Made by a program: the position numbers and the translations under genes
NCBI GenBank assembly: GCA_910585095.1
Contig: CAJUBU010000015.1
Span: 19,594-83,593 of the forward strand
Length of the DNA: 64,000 nt
Direction: 5' to 3'
Origin: an uncultured Lachnospira sp.
GTDB taxonomy: Bacteria; Bacillota; Clostridia; Lachnospirales; Lachnospiraceae
Notes under the pieces: generated by a model
Databases searched by the model: none
Told to the model about the DNA's origin: nothing
Seen by the model: only the letters and a program-made list of their open reading frames with translations
In this document: positions 9,145 through 17,857 of the stretch, in pieces
Layout: each line of letters starts with the position of its first letter
Position numbering within the stretch: the first letter of the stretch is position 1

Positions 9145-10263
9145 TTAAATATTTGGAAGTATGACCTCAAATTCTATCCATTCATTTTCACTCTTTGCAC
9201 AAATTGTACCATGATGAAGTTCCACTATTTTTTTTGAGATAGCAAGCCCTAAGCCCGCTCCTCCGTTATCACTGCTTCTCGCCGAGTCCAAACGATAGAA
9301 CTGTTCAAATATCTGATTTAATTTTTCCTTTGGAATTGTATATCCATGATTAATAAACTTAATTATCAATTTTCCATTGCTCTCAAAAGATGTAATTGTT
9401 ATATTGGAATTATTAAAACTATAAAAATACGCATTTCTTAAAAGATTGTCAAATACACGCTGTATTTTATCAGCATCACAGGTTAACATCATATCATTTT
9501 TTACATTTAATGTACAACTTAAATTTTTCTCTTTTAATATTGGATTAAATTCATAGACTAATTGTTCTAATAGACGTGTTAAATTAATTCTGCTGTACTG
9601 TAATGTTATATTAGATAAATTAAATCGCGCAATTTCAAAAAACTCATTGATTAAATCTTCCAATCGCTCTGCTTTATTTAATGTGATACCAAGATATTTT
9701 TTACGAAGTTCTGGTGATATTTGTTCCTCATCATATAATAAATTTAAATATCCAATAACCGATGCAAGCGGTGTTTTTAAGTCATGGGCAAGATAGACAA
9801 TCAAATCATTTTTATTTTGTTCTGCTAATTGTACATCCATCTTTTGCTTTTCTATAGTATGTTTAATTGTATTCATCTTTTTTTCTATTACCAACAGTTC
9901 TGGTGATAAAGAAATATCATCAATATTTTCTTTTACTAATAAATCAACACTATTATTAATTTCCATAAAATAATGAATAAAACTATTGATATACATGCGA
10001 AATATTAAAAAAAACACAAAAATCATGGCTATTACAAAAATTAATTCTTGATAATTGCGAATCGTTCTATCATAAAAATAAACAGCATTACTATAATCCA
10101 AATTAAAAATATGCTGAAAAATTTCAACCATCCAATTGGCAAAATTCCCTTTTAAAAACAACGCATATAGCAAATAAACGGATAACACGGATATCAATAT
10201 CATGAAAATTGTCTGCAACATGATTTTTGATTTAAACTGACGAAAATAATTTCTATCATCCAT
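9145..10263 (-). CDS. vanS: VanS sensor histidine kinase
   Basis: Membrane histidine kinase paired with VanR. Two membrane segments (about residues 15–37 and 74–96) enclose a short extracellular loop of about 35 residues, followed by a dimerisation helix with LAHDLKTPLASV, the phospho-accepting His being near residue 160. The ATP-binding domain shows the N-box (DNLLRNAYFYS) and G-boxes (GGAGLGLAISKK). The short sensor loop suggests direct sensing within or near the membrane, as in VanS (inference). An in-frame TTG at 10290 lies inside vanR; the ATG at 10263, four bases after the vanR stop, is preferred, although its ribosome site is weak and coupling is likely. Confidence 0.9.
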   Translation of the reverse strand: MDDRNYFRQFKSKIMLQTIFMILISVLSVYLLYALFLKGNFANWMVEIFQHIFNLDYSNAVYFYDRTIRNYQELIFVIAMIFVFFLIFRMYINSFIHYFMEINNSVDLLVKENIDDISLSPELLVIEKKMNTIKHTIEKQKMDVQLAEQNKNDLIVYLAHDLKTPLASVIGYLNLLYDEEQISPELRKKYLGITLNKAERLEDLINEFFEIARFNLSNITLQYSRINLTRLLEQLVYEFNPILKEKNLSCTLNVKNDMMLTCDADKIQRVFDNLLRNAYFYSFNNSNITITSFESNGKLIIKFINHGYTIPKEKLNQIFEQFYRLDSARSSDNGGAGLGLAISKKIVELHHGTICAKSENEWIEFEVILPNI

Positions 10264-10267
10264 ATTT

Positions 10268-10969
10268 TTATTTTTCAATGGTATATCCAACTCCCCAGAC
10301 TGTTTTTATAAATTTTGGCTTTTTTGCAGGCTCTCCCAGTTTTTCTCTCAAACGCCCTATATGAGCCATCACTGTATTATTATTATTAAAATACTTTTCT
10401 CCCCAGACTGCCTCAAACAATTCTTCAGAAGAGACAACATTTCCCTGACGCTCGCACAAATACCAAAGAATTGAAAATTCAATTGGTGTCAATTGCAGTT
10501 CTTTTCCAAACAGATAACATTTATGATTTTTATTATTAATCAACAACCCTCTAATATCATACTCAATAATTTTATCAGATTCTTTCTCAACGCTTTTATT
10601 ATATCGCGTATATCGACGCAGTTGTGTCTTTACTCGCGCTACCACTTCCAATGGATTAAAAGGCTTTGTTATATAATCATCTGCTCCAAGTGTAAGCCCC
10701 ATTATTTTATCTCCATCTTCCACCTTTGCCGTAAGCATAATAACAGGATAGTAATACTTTTCTCTTATTTTCTGGCAAATATGAAATCCATTGATATCTG
10801 GAATCATAATATCAAGCAACGCCAAATCCAGAGGAGTATTTTCAATACATTTCAACGCATCGGTTCCATTATAAAATTTATATACATTATATCCATCATT
10901 TTTAAGATACACTTCAATTAAATCAGCAATTTCTTTTTCATCATCCACAACTAAAATATTTTCGTTCAT
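10268..10969 (-). CDS. vanR: VanR response regulator (OmpR family)
   Basis: Transcription activator of the van operon. The receiver domain (about 1–115) has VVDDEKE acidic residues, the phospho-acceptor Asp in LLDIMIPD and the Lys in YITKPFNP. The C-terminal winged helix (about 135–232) ends with the OmpR-type GEPAKKPKFIKTVWGVGYT motif. The open frame starts at 10981 (MRIKM), but that ATG is within the leader ribosome site AATGAGGATT; the true start is 10969. It is the first gene of the cluster, and its upstream spacer holds a 13-bp perfect palindrome and a leader repeat. Confidence 0.93.
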   Translation of the reverse strand: MNENILVVDDEKEIADLIEVYLKNDGYNVYKFYNGTDALKCIENTPLDLALLDIMIPDINGFHICQKIREKYYYPVIMLTAKVEDGDKIMGLTLGADDYITKPFNPLEVVARVKTQLRRYTRYNKSVEKESDKIIEYDIRGLLINNKNHKCYLFGKELQLTPIEFSILWYLCERQGNVVSSEELFEAVWGEKYFNNNNTVMAHIGRLREKLGEPAKKPKFIKTVWGVGYTIEK

Positions 10970-11077
10970 TTTAATCCTCATTTCTGAGCTGCTTTATTGC
11001 ACAAAAAACAAAATTTTTCAAATTTTGTTTTTACAACTTTATGTCAAACAACATGCAGACACAAATTGCTAGTTAAA
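10967..11077 (-). repeat. L leader repeat upstream of vanR (long form)
   Basis: Ends with GAAATGAGGATTAAAATG, the shared hairpin-plus-Shine-Dalgarno leader. Further upstream it resembles the folD leader at 39137–39235, including AGCAATTTGTGTCT and a TTGACATAAAGTTGT stretch against TTGGCACAAAATTAT. The TTGACA at 11047–11042 may be a -35 box, but I see no good -10. Confidence 0.55.
11004..11032. promoter_or_regulatory. Perfect AT-rich palindrome upstream of vanR
   Basis: AAAAACAAAATTT (11004–11016) and AAATTTTGTTTTT (11020–11032) pair over 13 bp with a 3-nt loop. It ends in T or A runs on both strands, so it may act as a bidirectional terminator between the HAD gene region and vanR, or as a regulatory site inside the vanR leader. 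Confidence 0.5.
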
Positions 11078-11115
11078 TTTTATTTAACTTGTGAAATAAT
11101 TTATTTTTCACACTA

Positions 11116-11919
11116 TTACTCCAGATATTTTACAATATATTCTAATATTTCATCAGACAATGGTCTTTTTTCAGGCATAACAATAAAATCCTTTGATAAA
11201 TTGTACTTATCTGCCAATTGTTTTGGTGCAAATGCAATATCTGCCGCTTGCAGCATGGATATGTCAAACTCACTATCGCCCGCAGCTAAAATCTTTTTTC
11301 CCTCTATGTAACGGCTCAATCTTTTTATCGATTCGCCTTTTCTAAGTGTTCTTGGAACGACATAAATTTTATTATGATTATTCAATACATCAACAACTCT
11401 TAAATCCACATGTTTTTTTAATTTACAGACAACCGCATCAGGGCTGGCACATTTTGTAAATACAAATAAATTGCGAATAAAACGCAGCTCAAATATCCTC
11501 CGTTTATCGTACTCAAGCAAATTGAATGCCTTTTGCAATTCTATCTTGGCACTCTGAACGGATGCTAACGATTGCTCATACCAACGTTTATTTTCTTTTC
11601 CATTTTCCAGCATAACTCCACCATTGCACACAAGAGCATAAGGAAGAACATCCAACCCTAAATCAATGCGGTTATATTGTTCAATGGTCCTTGTTGTCAC
11701 TGGAACAAGCAGCATTTTTTTTGCCACTTGTTTCAGTAAACAATAAGTTTTTTTAGTCATATATGAGACTTCTCTTCCCTGATATATCTCAACATTTACT
11801 TTATCAATGCCAATATCATGCTTGTAGGAAAAAATAATCGTATTATCTAAATCTGTAAAAAAAATTTCATTTTTTAACGGTTGCCATTTTTCAATACTTT
11901 TATTTTTAATACTTTCCAT
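11116..11919 (-). CDS. HAD-superfamily phosphatase of the Ter island
   Basis: Haloacid dehalogenase-type hydrolase of 267 aa. Motif I is FTDLDNTI (nucleophile and acid Asp, near residue 21), motif II is the PVTTRT segment near 75, and motif IV is AAGDSEFDISML near 216. The middle third forms a cap domain of the Cof/sucrose-phosphatase kind. It starts 13 nt after the Ca2+ ATPase stop without a clear ribosome site, so it is probably co-transcribed and translationally coupled. HAD phosphatases are part of the biosynthetic module described for Ter systems, making dephosphorylation of a phosphorylated nucleoside-like intermediate a reasonable guess; the substrate is unknown. Confidence 0.78.
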   Translation of the reverse strand: MESIKNKSIEKWQPLKNEIFFTDLDNTIIFSYKHDIGIDKVNVEIYQGREVSYMTKKTYCLLKQVAKKMLLVPVTTRTIEQYNRIDLGLDVLPYALVCNGGVMLENGKENKRWYEQSLASVQSAKIELQKAFNLLEYDKRRIFELRFIRNLFVFTKCASPDAVVCKLKKHVDLRVVDVLNNHNKIYVVPRTLRKGESIKRLSRYIEGKKILAAGDSEFDISMLQAADIAFAPKQLADKYNLSKDFIVMPEKRPLSDEILEYIVKYLE

Positions 11920-11932
11920 TATTGAATCATTT

Positions 11933-14614
11933 TTAATTTGATTTACTGCTACCTGTAACCAGTTTTCTCAGCATGTCCACTGGAATCATCGTTGCTGATA
12001 ACAAAATAACTGCTATCCAGCCCCCAATACCAAAAGGAACACAGCTAAACATATTGCCAATCCATGTAAATACATCAAGAGGAATCAAGCCAGCATTAAC
12101 AATAATTGCCTGTATTAAAATAATGGTAAAAAATACTTTTAAAAATCCTGTATTTTCATTTAATCTTGAAAAGATTGCAAATCCATCATCACGCACATTA
12201 AATCCATTAAACAGCGCACTTACAATAAATAATACAAAGTATCCTGTCAAATGCTGTGCTTCATTATAAGCAGTTCCTTTACCAAACAAATCTTTGATAA
12301 ACGGTGCTTTCAAGTAGACAAAGCTCACTATTGTCAGCCATAGTCCCATAATAACAATCTGTGTCATCATCTGCTTGCTAATAATGCTCTCATCTCTTCT
12401 TCTAGGCTTTTCTTTCATATATTTTTCTAATGCTGGTTCATTTCCAAGCATAATTGCACCTAGACTATCCATTACCAAATTGACAAACAACAAATGCGTC
12501 ACCTTCAATGGTTCTTCCACGCCAAAAAAGGGTGCGATTGCACTTACAATAACGGCTGCCACATTAATAACCAACTGAAATTTACAAAACTTTAAAATAT
12601 TGTGATAAATCGTTCTTCCATATAAAATAGCATCTTTTATAGACTTAAAATTATCGTCAAGAATAACAATCTTTCCTGCTTCCTTTGCAGCTTCTGTTCC
12701 GCTTCCCATAGCAAATCCAACATCGGCTCGCTTTAATGCTGGCGAATCGTTTACACCATCTCCTGTCATACCAACAACTAAATTCATCTCTTGACAAAGA
12801 CGAACCATTCTTGACTTATCAGTTGGCAATGCTCTTGCAATCACTCGAATTTTTGGAATAATTTTCTTTACTTCATCATCAGACATCTCATTTAACTGTG
12901 CAGATGACAATGCTTTATCATCATTATTTTTGAGAAGTCCCGCATCTTTTGCTATTGCTATCGCTGTCTCAAGTCGGTCACCTGTAATCATAACAACTTG
13001 AATACCAGCTTCCTGTACCTCTCGGATAGCCTCTTTTGCCTCTGGTCTAACATCGTCACGGATACCGACAAAACCAATAATAACAATATCATCATTAATG
13101 GTATTTTCAACAAGAACCTTCTCAGAATATCCAAACGCCAAAACACGCATAGCTTTTGAAGCCAATTCATCAATCTTTCTGTCCAATACAGCTTTGTCTA
13201 ATGTTTTAACCTCACCATTTTCATCTAAATACTTTGTCGCCTTTGCTAATAATCGTTCGGGTGCGCCTTTATAAAATACCTTTCCAAGATTATCAATGCG
13301 CGCTTGACTAAACTTATTCGATGAATTAAAGCTTTGCTGTGCCGTCACAACATACTCTTTATTGGCTCCAAGCGCTTGAAATGTTGATTCTCCTATAAAT
13401 TTCATCAATGCTTGATCGGTTGCATTTCCGCCAATCACTTTATGGGAAGAATCAAACATAGACTGTGTATTTTTACCAATTGCCAAATCAACCAAGCCTT
13501 TTACTTTACTGTGCTTGCTTAAATCTGGTATATTGATTGAATTTCCATCTGCTAAAAAGAAATCAACAACTTCCAGTTTACCTTTTGTAATCGTTCCTGT
13601 CTTATCACTGAATAATATATTTAATGAACCAGCCGTTTCAATTCCTTCTGCTTTACGAACCAACACATTATGACTTAACATCTTGCTTGTATTTTGCATC
13701 AAAACCAGTGAAATCATCAATGGAAGTCCCTCTGGCACTGCACATACAATAATAACAACCGCAAGGGAAACAGCCTCAATAATATCCTTTACTACCTCTC
13801 CTGCACCAATGGCGAAATAAGGCTCAATTCCACCTGCTTTAACAATAAAGTATGCAAAATACAATACTGCAATAACGATAGCGCCAATATATCCAAATGT
13901 AGAAATTTGTTTTGCTAATTTTGCAAGCTTTACTTTCAATGGGGAATCCGGCTCGCTCTCTTGCATCTCTTCTGCCATCTTGCCCATCATTGTCTTTAAG
14001 CCAACTTTTCTTACATCTAATATACCTTCCCCATCAAATACAACGGCTCCTCGAAACAGCGAATGTTTATCAACAAAAGTATCACCTGTAATATCTTCTG
14101 CTAACTGAAAGCCCTCGTCTGCCTGTGTTTTTTTACATTCTTCTGCCTCACCATTTAATGCTGAATTGTCCACTCTCAATGAGCCTTCCACTAAAATTCC
14201 ATCGGCTGGAATCTTATCGCCCGATTGTAATAAAACCTTATCACCAACAACGATATCATCAACATCAATAACTGTTACAACACCATTTCGATACACTTTA
14301 CATTTATCTTTTTCCGTGCTGTCCTTTAATTCACGATACTTTGTATCGCTTGCAACACCTGTTTTTGCAGATACAAACGCCACAATAAAAATGGCTATAA
14401 TGGTGCCTAATGGCTCATAGATTTCTGCGTATCCAAAGCAAAACATTACAATCATTAAAGCTGCAATTGCTAACAATATTCGTATCATTGGGTCGCTAAA
14501 TGTCTCTTTAAACTCCTCCCAAAACGTGGTAGGTTCGGAGTCTGGAATCACATTAGAACCATACTGCTGTCTGGATTTTTCGACCTCTTTGTCTGTCAGT
14601 CCGTTAAACTTCAT
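11933..14614 (-). CDS. P-type Ca2+-transporting ATPase (PMCA/SERCA-like)
   Basis: Cation pump of 893 aa. Seen: N-terminal cation-ATPase domain (GLTDKEVEKSRQQYGSNVIP), the actuator-type region LNGEAEE in place of the TGES loop, CAVPEGLPLMISL in the ion-binding membrane helix M4, the phosphorylation site DKTGTITKG near 337, the hinge TGDGVNDSPAL, and a C-terminal block of about six membrane helices. These features fit class II calcium pumps. The ribosome site GAAGGAG lies well placed before the ATG. It stands beside terD-family genes, whose products bind Ca2+, and no terC gene is seen in the window, so it may supply the metal-transport role for this Ter system (inference). It forms an operon with the HAD gene. 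Confidence 0.92.
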   Translation of the reverse strand: MKFNGLTDKEVEKSRQQYGSNVIPDSEPTTFWEEFKETFSDPMIRILLAIAALMIVMFCFGYAEIYEPLGTIIAIFIVAFVSAKTGVASDTKYRELKDSTEKDKCKVYRNGVVTVIDVDDIVVGDKVLLQSGDKIPADGILVEGSLRVDNSALNGEAEECKKTQADEGFQLAEDITGDTFVDKHSLFRGAVVFDGEGILDVRKVGLKTMMGKMAEEMQESEPDSPLKVKLAKLAKQISTFGYIGAIVIAVLYFAYFIVKAGGIEPYFAIGAGEVVKDIIEAVSLAVVIIVCAVPEGLPLMISLVLMQNTSKMLSHNVLVRKAEGIETAGSLNILFSDKTGTITKGKLEVVDFFLADGNSINIPDLSKHSKVKGLVDLAIGKNTQSMFDSSHKVIGGNATDQALMKFIGESTFQALGANKEYVVTAQQSFNSSNKFSQARIDNLGKVFYKGAPERLLAKATKYLDENGEVKTLDKAVLDRKIDELASKAMRVLAFGYSEKVLVENTINDDIVIIGFVGIRDDVRPEAKEAIREVQEAGIQVVMITGDRLETAIAIAKDAGLLKNNDDKALSSAQLNEMSDDEVKKIIPKIRVIARALPTDKSRMVRLCQEMNLVVGMTGDGVNDSPALKRADVGFAMGSGTEAAKEAGKIVILDDNFKSIKDAILYGRTIYHNILKFCKFQLVINVAAVIVSAIAPFFGVEEPLKVTHLLFVNLVMDSLGAIMLGNEPALEKYMKEKPRRRDESIISKQMMTQIVIMGLWLTIVSFVYLKAPFIKDLFGKGTAYNEAQHLTGYFVLFIVSALFNGFNVRDDGFAIFSRLNENTGFLKVFFTIILIQAIIVNAGLIPLDVFTWIGNMFSCVPFGIGGWIAVILLSATMIPVDMLRKLVTGSSKSN

Positions 14615-14672
14615 AAATTATCTCCTTCATAATATTCCTCATTTTCGCGTTTTTTTCGCGTTTTTTCACACT

Positions 14673-14716
14673 AGTCAAACGGATACTTGCAATCCGCTTT
14701 TCTACTTACTCAAACC
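14673..14716 (+). repeat. R2 interspersed hairpin repeat, copy 2
   Basis: Matches copy 1 as AACGGATACTTGCAATCCGC followed by TTTTCTACTTACTCAAACC; similarity continues weakly beyond. It lies between the terD terminator and the ATPase start codon. Just left of it is a short tandem of TTTTCGCG. Confidence 0.75.
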
Positions 14717-14778
14717 ATCTTGCCGCTTTATGCCATTTTTTAAACAGGCAAGTCTAATTTTTATCTGATAAGATTAAA

Positions 14779-14813
14779 TTAAGGGAGAAACAAGTATTTT
14801 TGTCCTCCCCTAA
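14779..14813 (-). terminator. Terminator after the first-listed terD gene
   Basis: TTAAGGGAG (14779–14787) pairs with CTCCCCTAA (14805–14813) with one mismatch; an inner ACAA/TTGT extends the stem. It is 14 nt past the stop of the minus-strand TerD gene and separates the ter genes from the ATPase–HAD pair. Confidence 0.6.
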
Positions 14814-14826
14814 ATGCCTAAAAATA

Positions 14827-15414
14827 CTATTGATATCTACGAACGAGTTCCCCTATACTAGTATCATTGGTGCCTTGTCCTATCGCGTTAAATTTCCACT
14901 CGCTATTATGTTTGTAAATTTCACCAAAAATCATAGCAGTCATTCCAGAATAATCTTCTGTAAGATTATATTTACACATCTCATTATTATTACGTGTATC
15001 AACCAATCGGATAAACGCATTTTGAATCATGCCAAAATGCTGTTTTCTCTGAACAGCTTGATAGATATTTACTACAATAACAATCTTATCATATTCGGCA
15101 GGGATATTTGCCAAATCAATCATAATCTGTTCATCATCTCCCTCTCCAGCACCCGTAAGATTATCACCCATATGTTGTACGGTTTTTGTACGATTTACTA
15201 AATTGCCAAAATAAATAATATCTTCCTTTGTAAATAAATTTCCATCTCTTAGCAAAATAGCAGATGCATCACAGTCAATCGCTTGCGCTTTACGAGAAAA
15301 TAAACCTTTAGATTGTTTTACTTCATCCCATCCAAGCCCAACAAGCACTTTTGAAAGTCCTACATTATCTTTAGATAAATTTACTTTCTGTCCTTTTTGC
15401 AAACTTATAGACAT
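14827..15414 (-). CDS. TerD family stress protein (YceC-like)
   Basis: Beta-sandwich Ca2+-binding protein of the TerD superfamily (195 aa). Seen: the SISLQKGQKVNLSKD start, LVGLGWD, the acidic IDCDASAILL strand, the central [18 protein letters not shown] loop that holds calcium-coordinating Asp/Glu residues, and the FNAIGQG segment near the C terminus. TerD proteins work with TelA in chemical, phage and DNA-damage stress responses, although their exact mechanism is not settled. A short insertion (KQSKGLFSRKAQ) after the first strand distinguishes it from the paralogue at 16050. It is the last gene of the ter operon, before a terminator. Confidence 0.93.
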   Translation of the reverse strand: MSISLQKGQKVNLSKDNVGLSKVLVGLGWDEVKQSKGLFSRKAQAIDCDASAILLRDGNLFTKEDIIYFGNLVNRTKTVQHMGDNLTGAGEGDDEQIMIDLANIPAEYDKIVIVVNIYQAVQRKQHFGMIQNAFIRLVDTRNNNEMCKYNLTEDYSGMTAMIFGEIYKHNSEWKFNAIGQGTNDTSIGELVRRYQ

Positions 15415-15425
15415 CTTTTAAGCCT

Positions 15426-16028
15426 CTACTTTCTTCCAGCCGTCCAGCGTATTCCCCAATTAAAAGCTTTATCTAATTCTGGATGTCCTGGATAGAATTG
15501 TACAATTTTTTCCACACTGAAAGCTTCATCATTGACATTTTCAAATAATGCAAGACCACACATTCTGTTGGTTGAATTGTATGTATCCATCTTGACAATC
15601 AAATCTTCTTGACCTGGACACTTTATTGTTACCGTTGCATCCGCTTGCTGCCAATTTGCAACACCTTCATAGATAAATGTATAAACAAGAACTCTCTTAA
15701 TATTTGCAATTTGATTTCCATTAATTCTAAGATTTTCTCCTGCTACAGCATTACCTGTTCTATCATCACCATCAAGAGCAATATAAGGAGGCTGTGTCAA
15801 TGAACCAAAAGCATTGCCAAGCGCCTGAACAGCACCTAAACGCCCATCTTTTAATTCAAATAAACATCCTAAATCAAGGTCAATTCCCTGTCCGCTAAAC
15901 AAATTAGAAAAAAATCCTTTTTTGTTTGGCTTTGCATTCCAATTTAAATTGACATGTATTTCGCCCAACCCAGCATTGGTATTTTTCTTAAGACTTACTT
16001 TTTGACCTTTCTGTAAATTAATTGCCAT
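15426..16028 (-). CDS. TerA-like member of the TerD superfamily
   Basis: 200 aa. It begins AINLQKGQKVSLKKN, like TerD, and contains LDLGCLFELKDG, YIALDGDDRTG with an acidic calcium-type loop, and a VYTFIYEGVANWQQADATV strand. It lacks the QHMGDNLTG consensus of TerD, and the tryptophan-rich segment and C-terminal FNWGIRWTAGR match TerA-type proteins. It is probably a structural partner of the two neighbouring TerD proteins. The gene lies between them with 11- and 21-nt gaps, so the three are co-transcribed. The insertion GFFSNLFSGQG early in the protein parallels one in the 14827 gene. Confidence 0.87.
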   Translation of the reverse strand: MAINLQKGQKVSLKKNTNAGLGEIHVNLNWNAKPNKKGFFSNLFSGQGIDLDLGCLFELKDGRLGAVQALGNAFGSLTQPPYIALDGDDRTGNAVAGENLRINGNQIANIKRVLVYTFIYEGVANWQQADATVTIKCPGQEDLIVKMDTYNSTNRMCGLALFENVNDEAFSVEKIVQFYPGHPELDKAFNWGIRWTAGRK

Positions 16029-16049
16029 AATAAATTTCCTACGCCTTTC

Positions 16050-16631
16050 TTATGCTGTTTCAATTCCATAATGTCCACACAATGCAGCTAAGCCACCTTG
16101 AAAACCGCTACCAATTGCATTGAATTTCCACTCTCCATTATTGCGATATAATTCGCCTACAACAATAGCTGTTTCAATAGAAAAATCTTCACCTAAATCA
16201 TATCGAATTAACTCCGTATTATTTGAGCTATCTACAATACGAATAAATGCATTAGAAACTTGTCCAAAATTTTGACGTCTCTTTTCAGCCTCATAAATCG
16301 TAACTGTAAATGCAATTTTCTCAATATTGGCAGGTACTTTTTCCAAGTCAATCATAATTTCTTCATCATCGCCGTCGCCGCCGCCAGTCAAATTATCACC
16401 CATATGCTGTACAGATTCTGTTGAATGAACCAAATTGCCATAGAAAATAAATTCCTTTTCTGTTGGACACACTCCATTTGCACCACACATAAATGCCGCT
16501 GCATCTAAATCAAAATCTGCGCCAGAATCAAACGCATTGACATCCCAGCCAAGTCCTACCATAACATTTTTTAATCCAGGATTTCCTTTTGTTAAATCTA
16601 CTTTTTGTCCCTTTGTTAAATTAATTGGCAT
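16050..16631 (-). CDS. terD: TerD family stress protein
   Basis: Classical TerD/TerE-type protein (193 aa) with a [19 protein letters not shown] start, the strand [12 protein letters not shown] that supplies calcium-binding Asp residues, the [18 protein letters not shown] loop and [14 protein letters not shown] at the end. It is the closest of the three to the family consensus. TAGGAGG lies ahead of the ATG. It is the first of the three TerD-superfamily genes behind telA. Expected to be cytosolic or membrane-peripheral and Ca2+-dependent. Confidence 0.95.
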   Translation of the reverse strand: MPINLTKGQKVDLTKGNPGLKNVMVGLGWDVNAFDSGADFDLDAAAFMCGANGVCPTEKEFIFYGNLVHSTESVQHMGDNLTGGGDGDDEEIMIDLEKVPANIEKIAFTVTIYEAEKRRQNFGQVSNAFIRIVDSSNNTELIRYDLGEDFSIETAIVVGELYRNNGEWKFNAIGSGFQGGLAALCGHYGIETA

Positions 16632-16688
16632 TGTCTTTTCCTCCTAATAAAATATTTATTTAAAGATGTGTTCATCAAAGAACCTTAA

Positions 16689-17825
16689 TTATTTCTTTCC
16701 AGGTACACAATACATTTTATTAAATTCGTCCTTAATACTTTCCAACCTAGCTTTATCTTCAATTCGCTGTTTCTTGGCATTTTCTTGAATCATTCTTGTT
16801 TCATCAATACCAGACACAATTGTATGCCATGTCTTTTCTAGTGTATCTACTTTTATAGAACTTCCCGATGCCAATTTAGCCACCATCTTTGACTGTTCCA
16901 CCGTATTTTTTGCATTTTTAATCAATAATTCATTTGTTTTCTCATCAAGTGCAGCCATTGACTCTGCTTGAATGCGCTGACGCTTTAACATAATAGCCTG
17001 AGCTAATGCTTGTTTAAATACAGGAAGTGTAATAATAAATGCAGAGTTAATCTTTCTGATAAGATTCATATTGCTAAATGCCATCGTCTTAATCATTGGA
17101 ATAGACTGAATTGCAACACTCTCTGCAGTACGTAAATCCTGTGTTCGTTGCTCAAGCATCATCAATGCCTGATTAAGACTCGTCAATTCAAATTGAATAG
17201 AATTATCTCCTGAAGCCTGCATATCAGCCTGCCTTTGGGCAATATAGTCCTCTAACTCTCTTATTCCTTGTTCACCTGCTAATATGTATTTAACAAGTTC
17301 ATGGTAATAATTTACATTTGCTTCAAACATAGAATCTAACTTTCTATTTGATTGTTTTATTTCTGTCTCATATTGTTTTAATTGAACATAAATCTTATCA
17401 ATTTCATCACCCATTGTATGATACTTATGCAATATTTTATCAAGCTGTTTTCTTAGATTACCAAACAACTTCCCAAACAAACTTGGATTTTCTTTTATCT
17501 CATCAATATCAAACTTATCCATAATCTTAGACAATGTATTTAACATTTCACTAGACTCATCAATCTGAGTCATACTCATACTATTTAAAACAACATCAGA
17601 AGCTTTTGAAATCTCCTCTGCAACTTCGGATCCAAAATAAACAATCGTATCTAAATTATTGACTTCAATGGTACTGACAAGTGCATCAACTTCAGGTGAA
17701 TTAACTAACACCTCATTCATCTGTTCTCTATCCGCTACAATATCATACTGTTCAACAACTTCTATATCTTTGTTTTCTCCAGATGGAGCAGCGACAGGTT
17801 CCACTTTATTTAAATTCAATCCCAT
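16689..17825 (-). CDS. telA: TelA-like toxic anion resistance protein
   Basis: TelA/KlaA family protein (378 aa), mostly alpha-helical with long predicted coiled coils and no membrane segments. The N terminus is acidic and variable; the conserved body includes LFGKLFGNLRKQLDKILHKY, the LEQRTQDLRTAESVAIQSIPMI region and KLASGSSIKVDTLEKTWHTI near the C terminus. TelA proteins are associated with TerD proteins in tellurite and other stress resistance; the molecular role is not settled. The start is well supported by GGAGG 9 nt before the ATG. It lies between yceG and terD in the same operon. Confidence 0.9.
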   Translation of the reverse strand: MGLNLNKVEPVAAPSGENKDIEVVEQYDIVADREQMNEVLVNSPEVDALVSTIEVNNLDTIVYFGSEVAEEISKASDVVLNSMSMTQIDESSEMLNTLSKIMDKFDIDEIKENPSLFGKLFGNLRKQLDKILHKYHTMGDEIDKIYVQLKQYETEIKQSNRKLDSMFEANVNYYHELVKYILAGEQGIRELEDYIAQRQADMQASGDNSIQFELTSLNQALMMLEQRTQDLRTAESVAIQSIPMIKTMAFSNMNLIRKINSAFIITLPVFKQALAQAIMLKRQRIQAESMAALDEKTNELLIKNAKNTVEQSKMVAKLASGSSIKVDTLEKTWHTIVSGIDETRMIQENAKKQRIEDKARLESIKDEFNKMYCVPGKK

Positions 17826-17857
17826 TATTTATCCTCCATTCTCGTTTAACCTATTTG

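Noticed and set aside
11042..11047. TTGACA as the vanR -35 box
   Set aside because: No acceptable -10 hexamer lies 16–18 bp downstream, so a promoter is not called.
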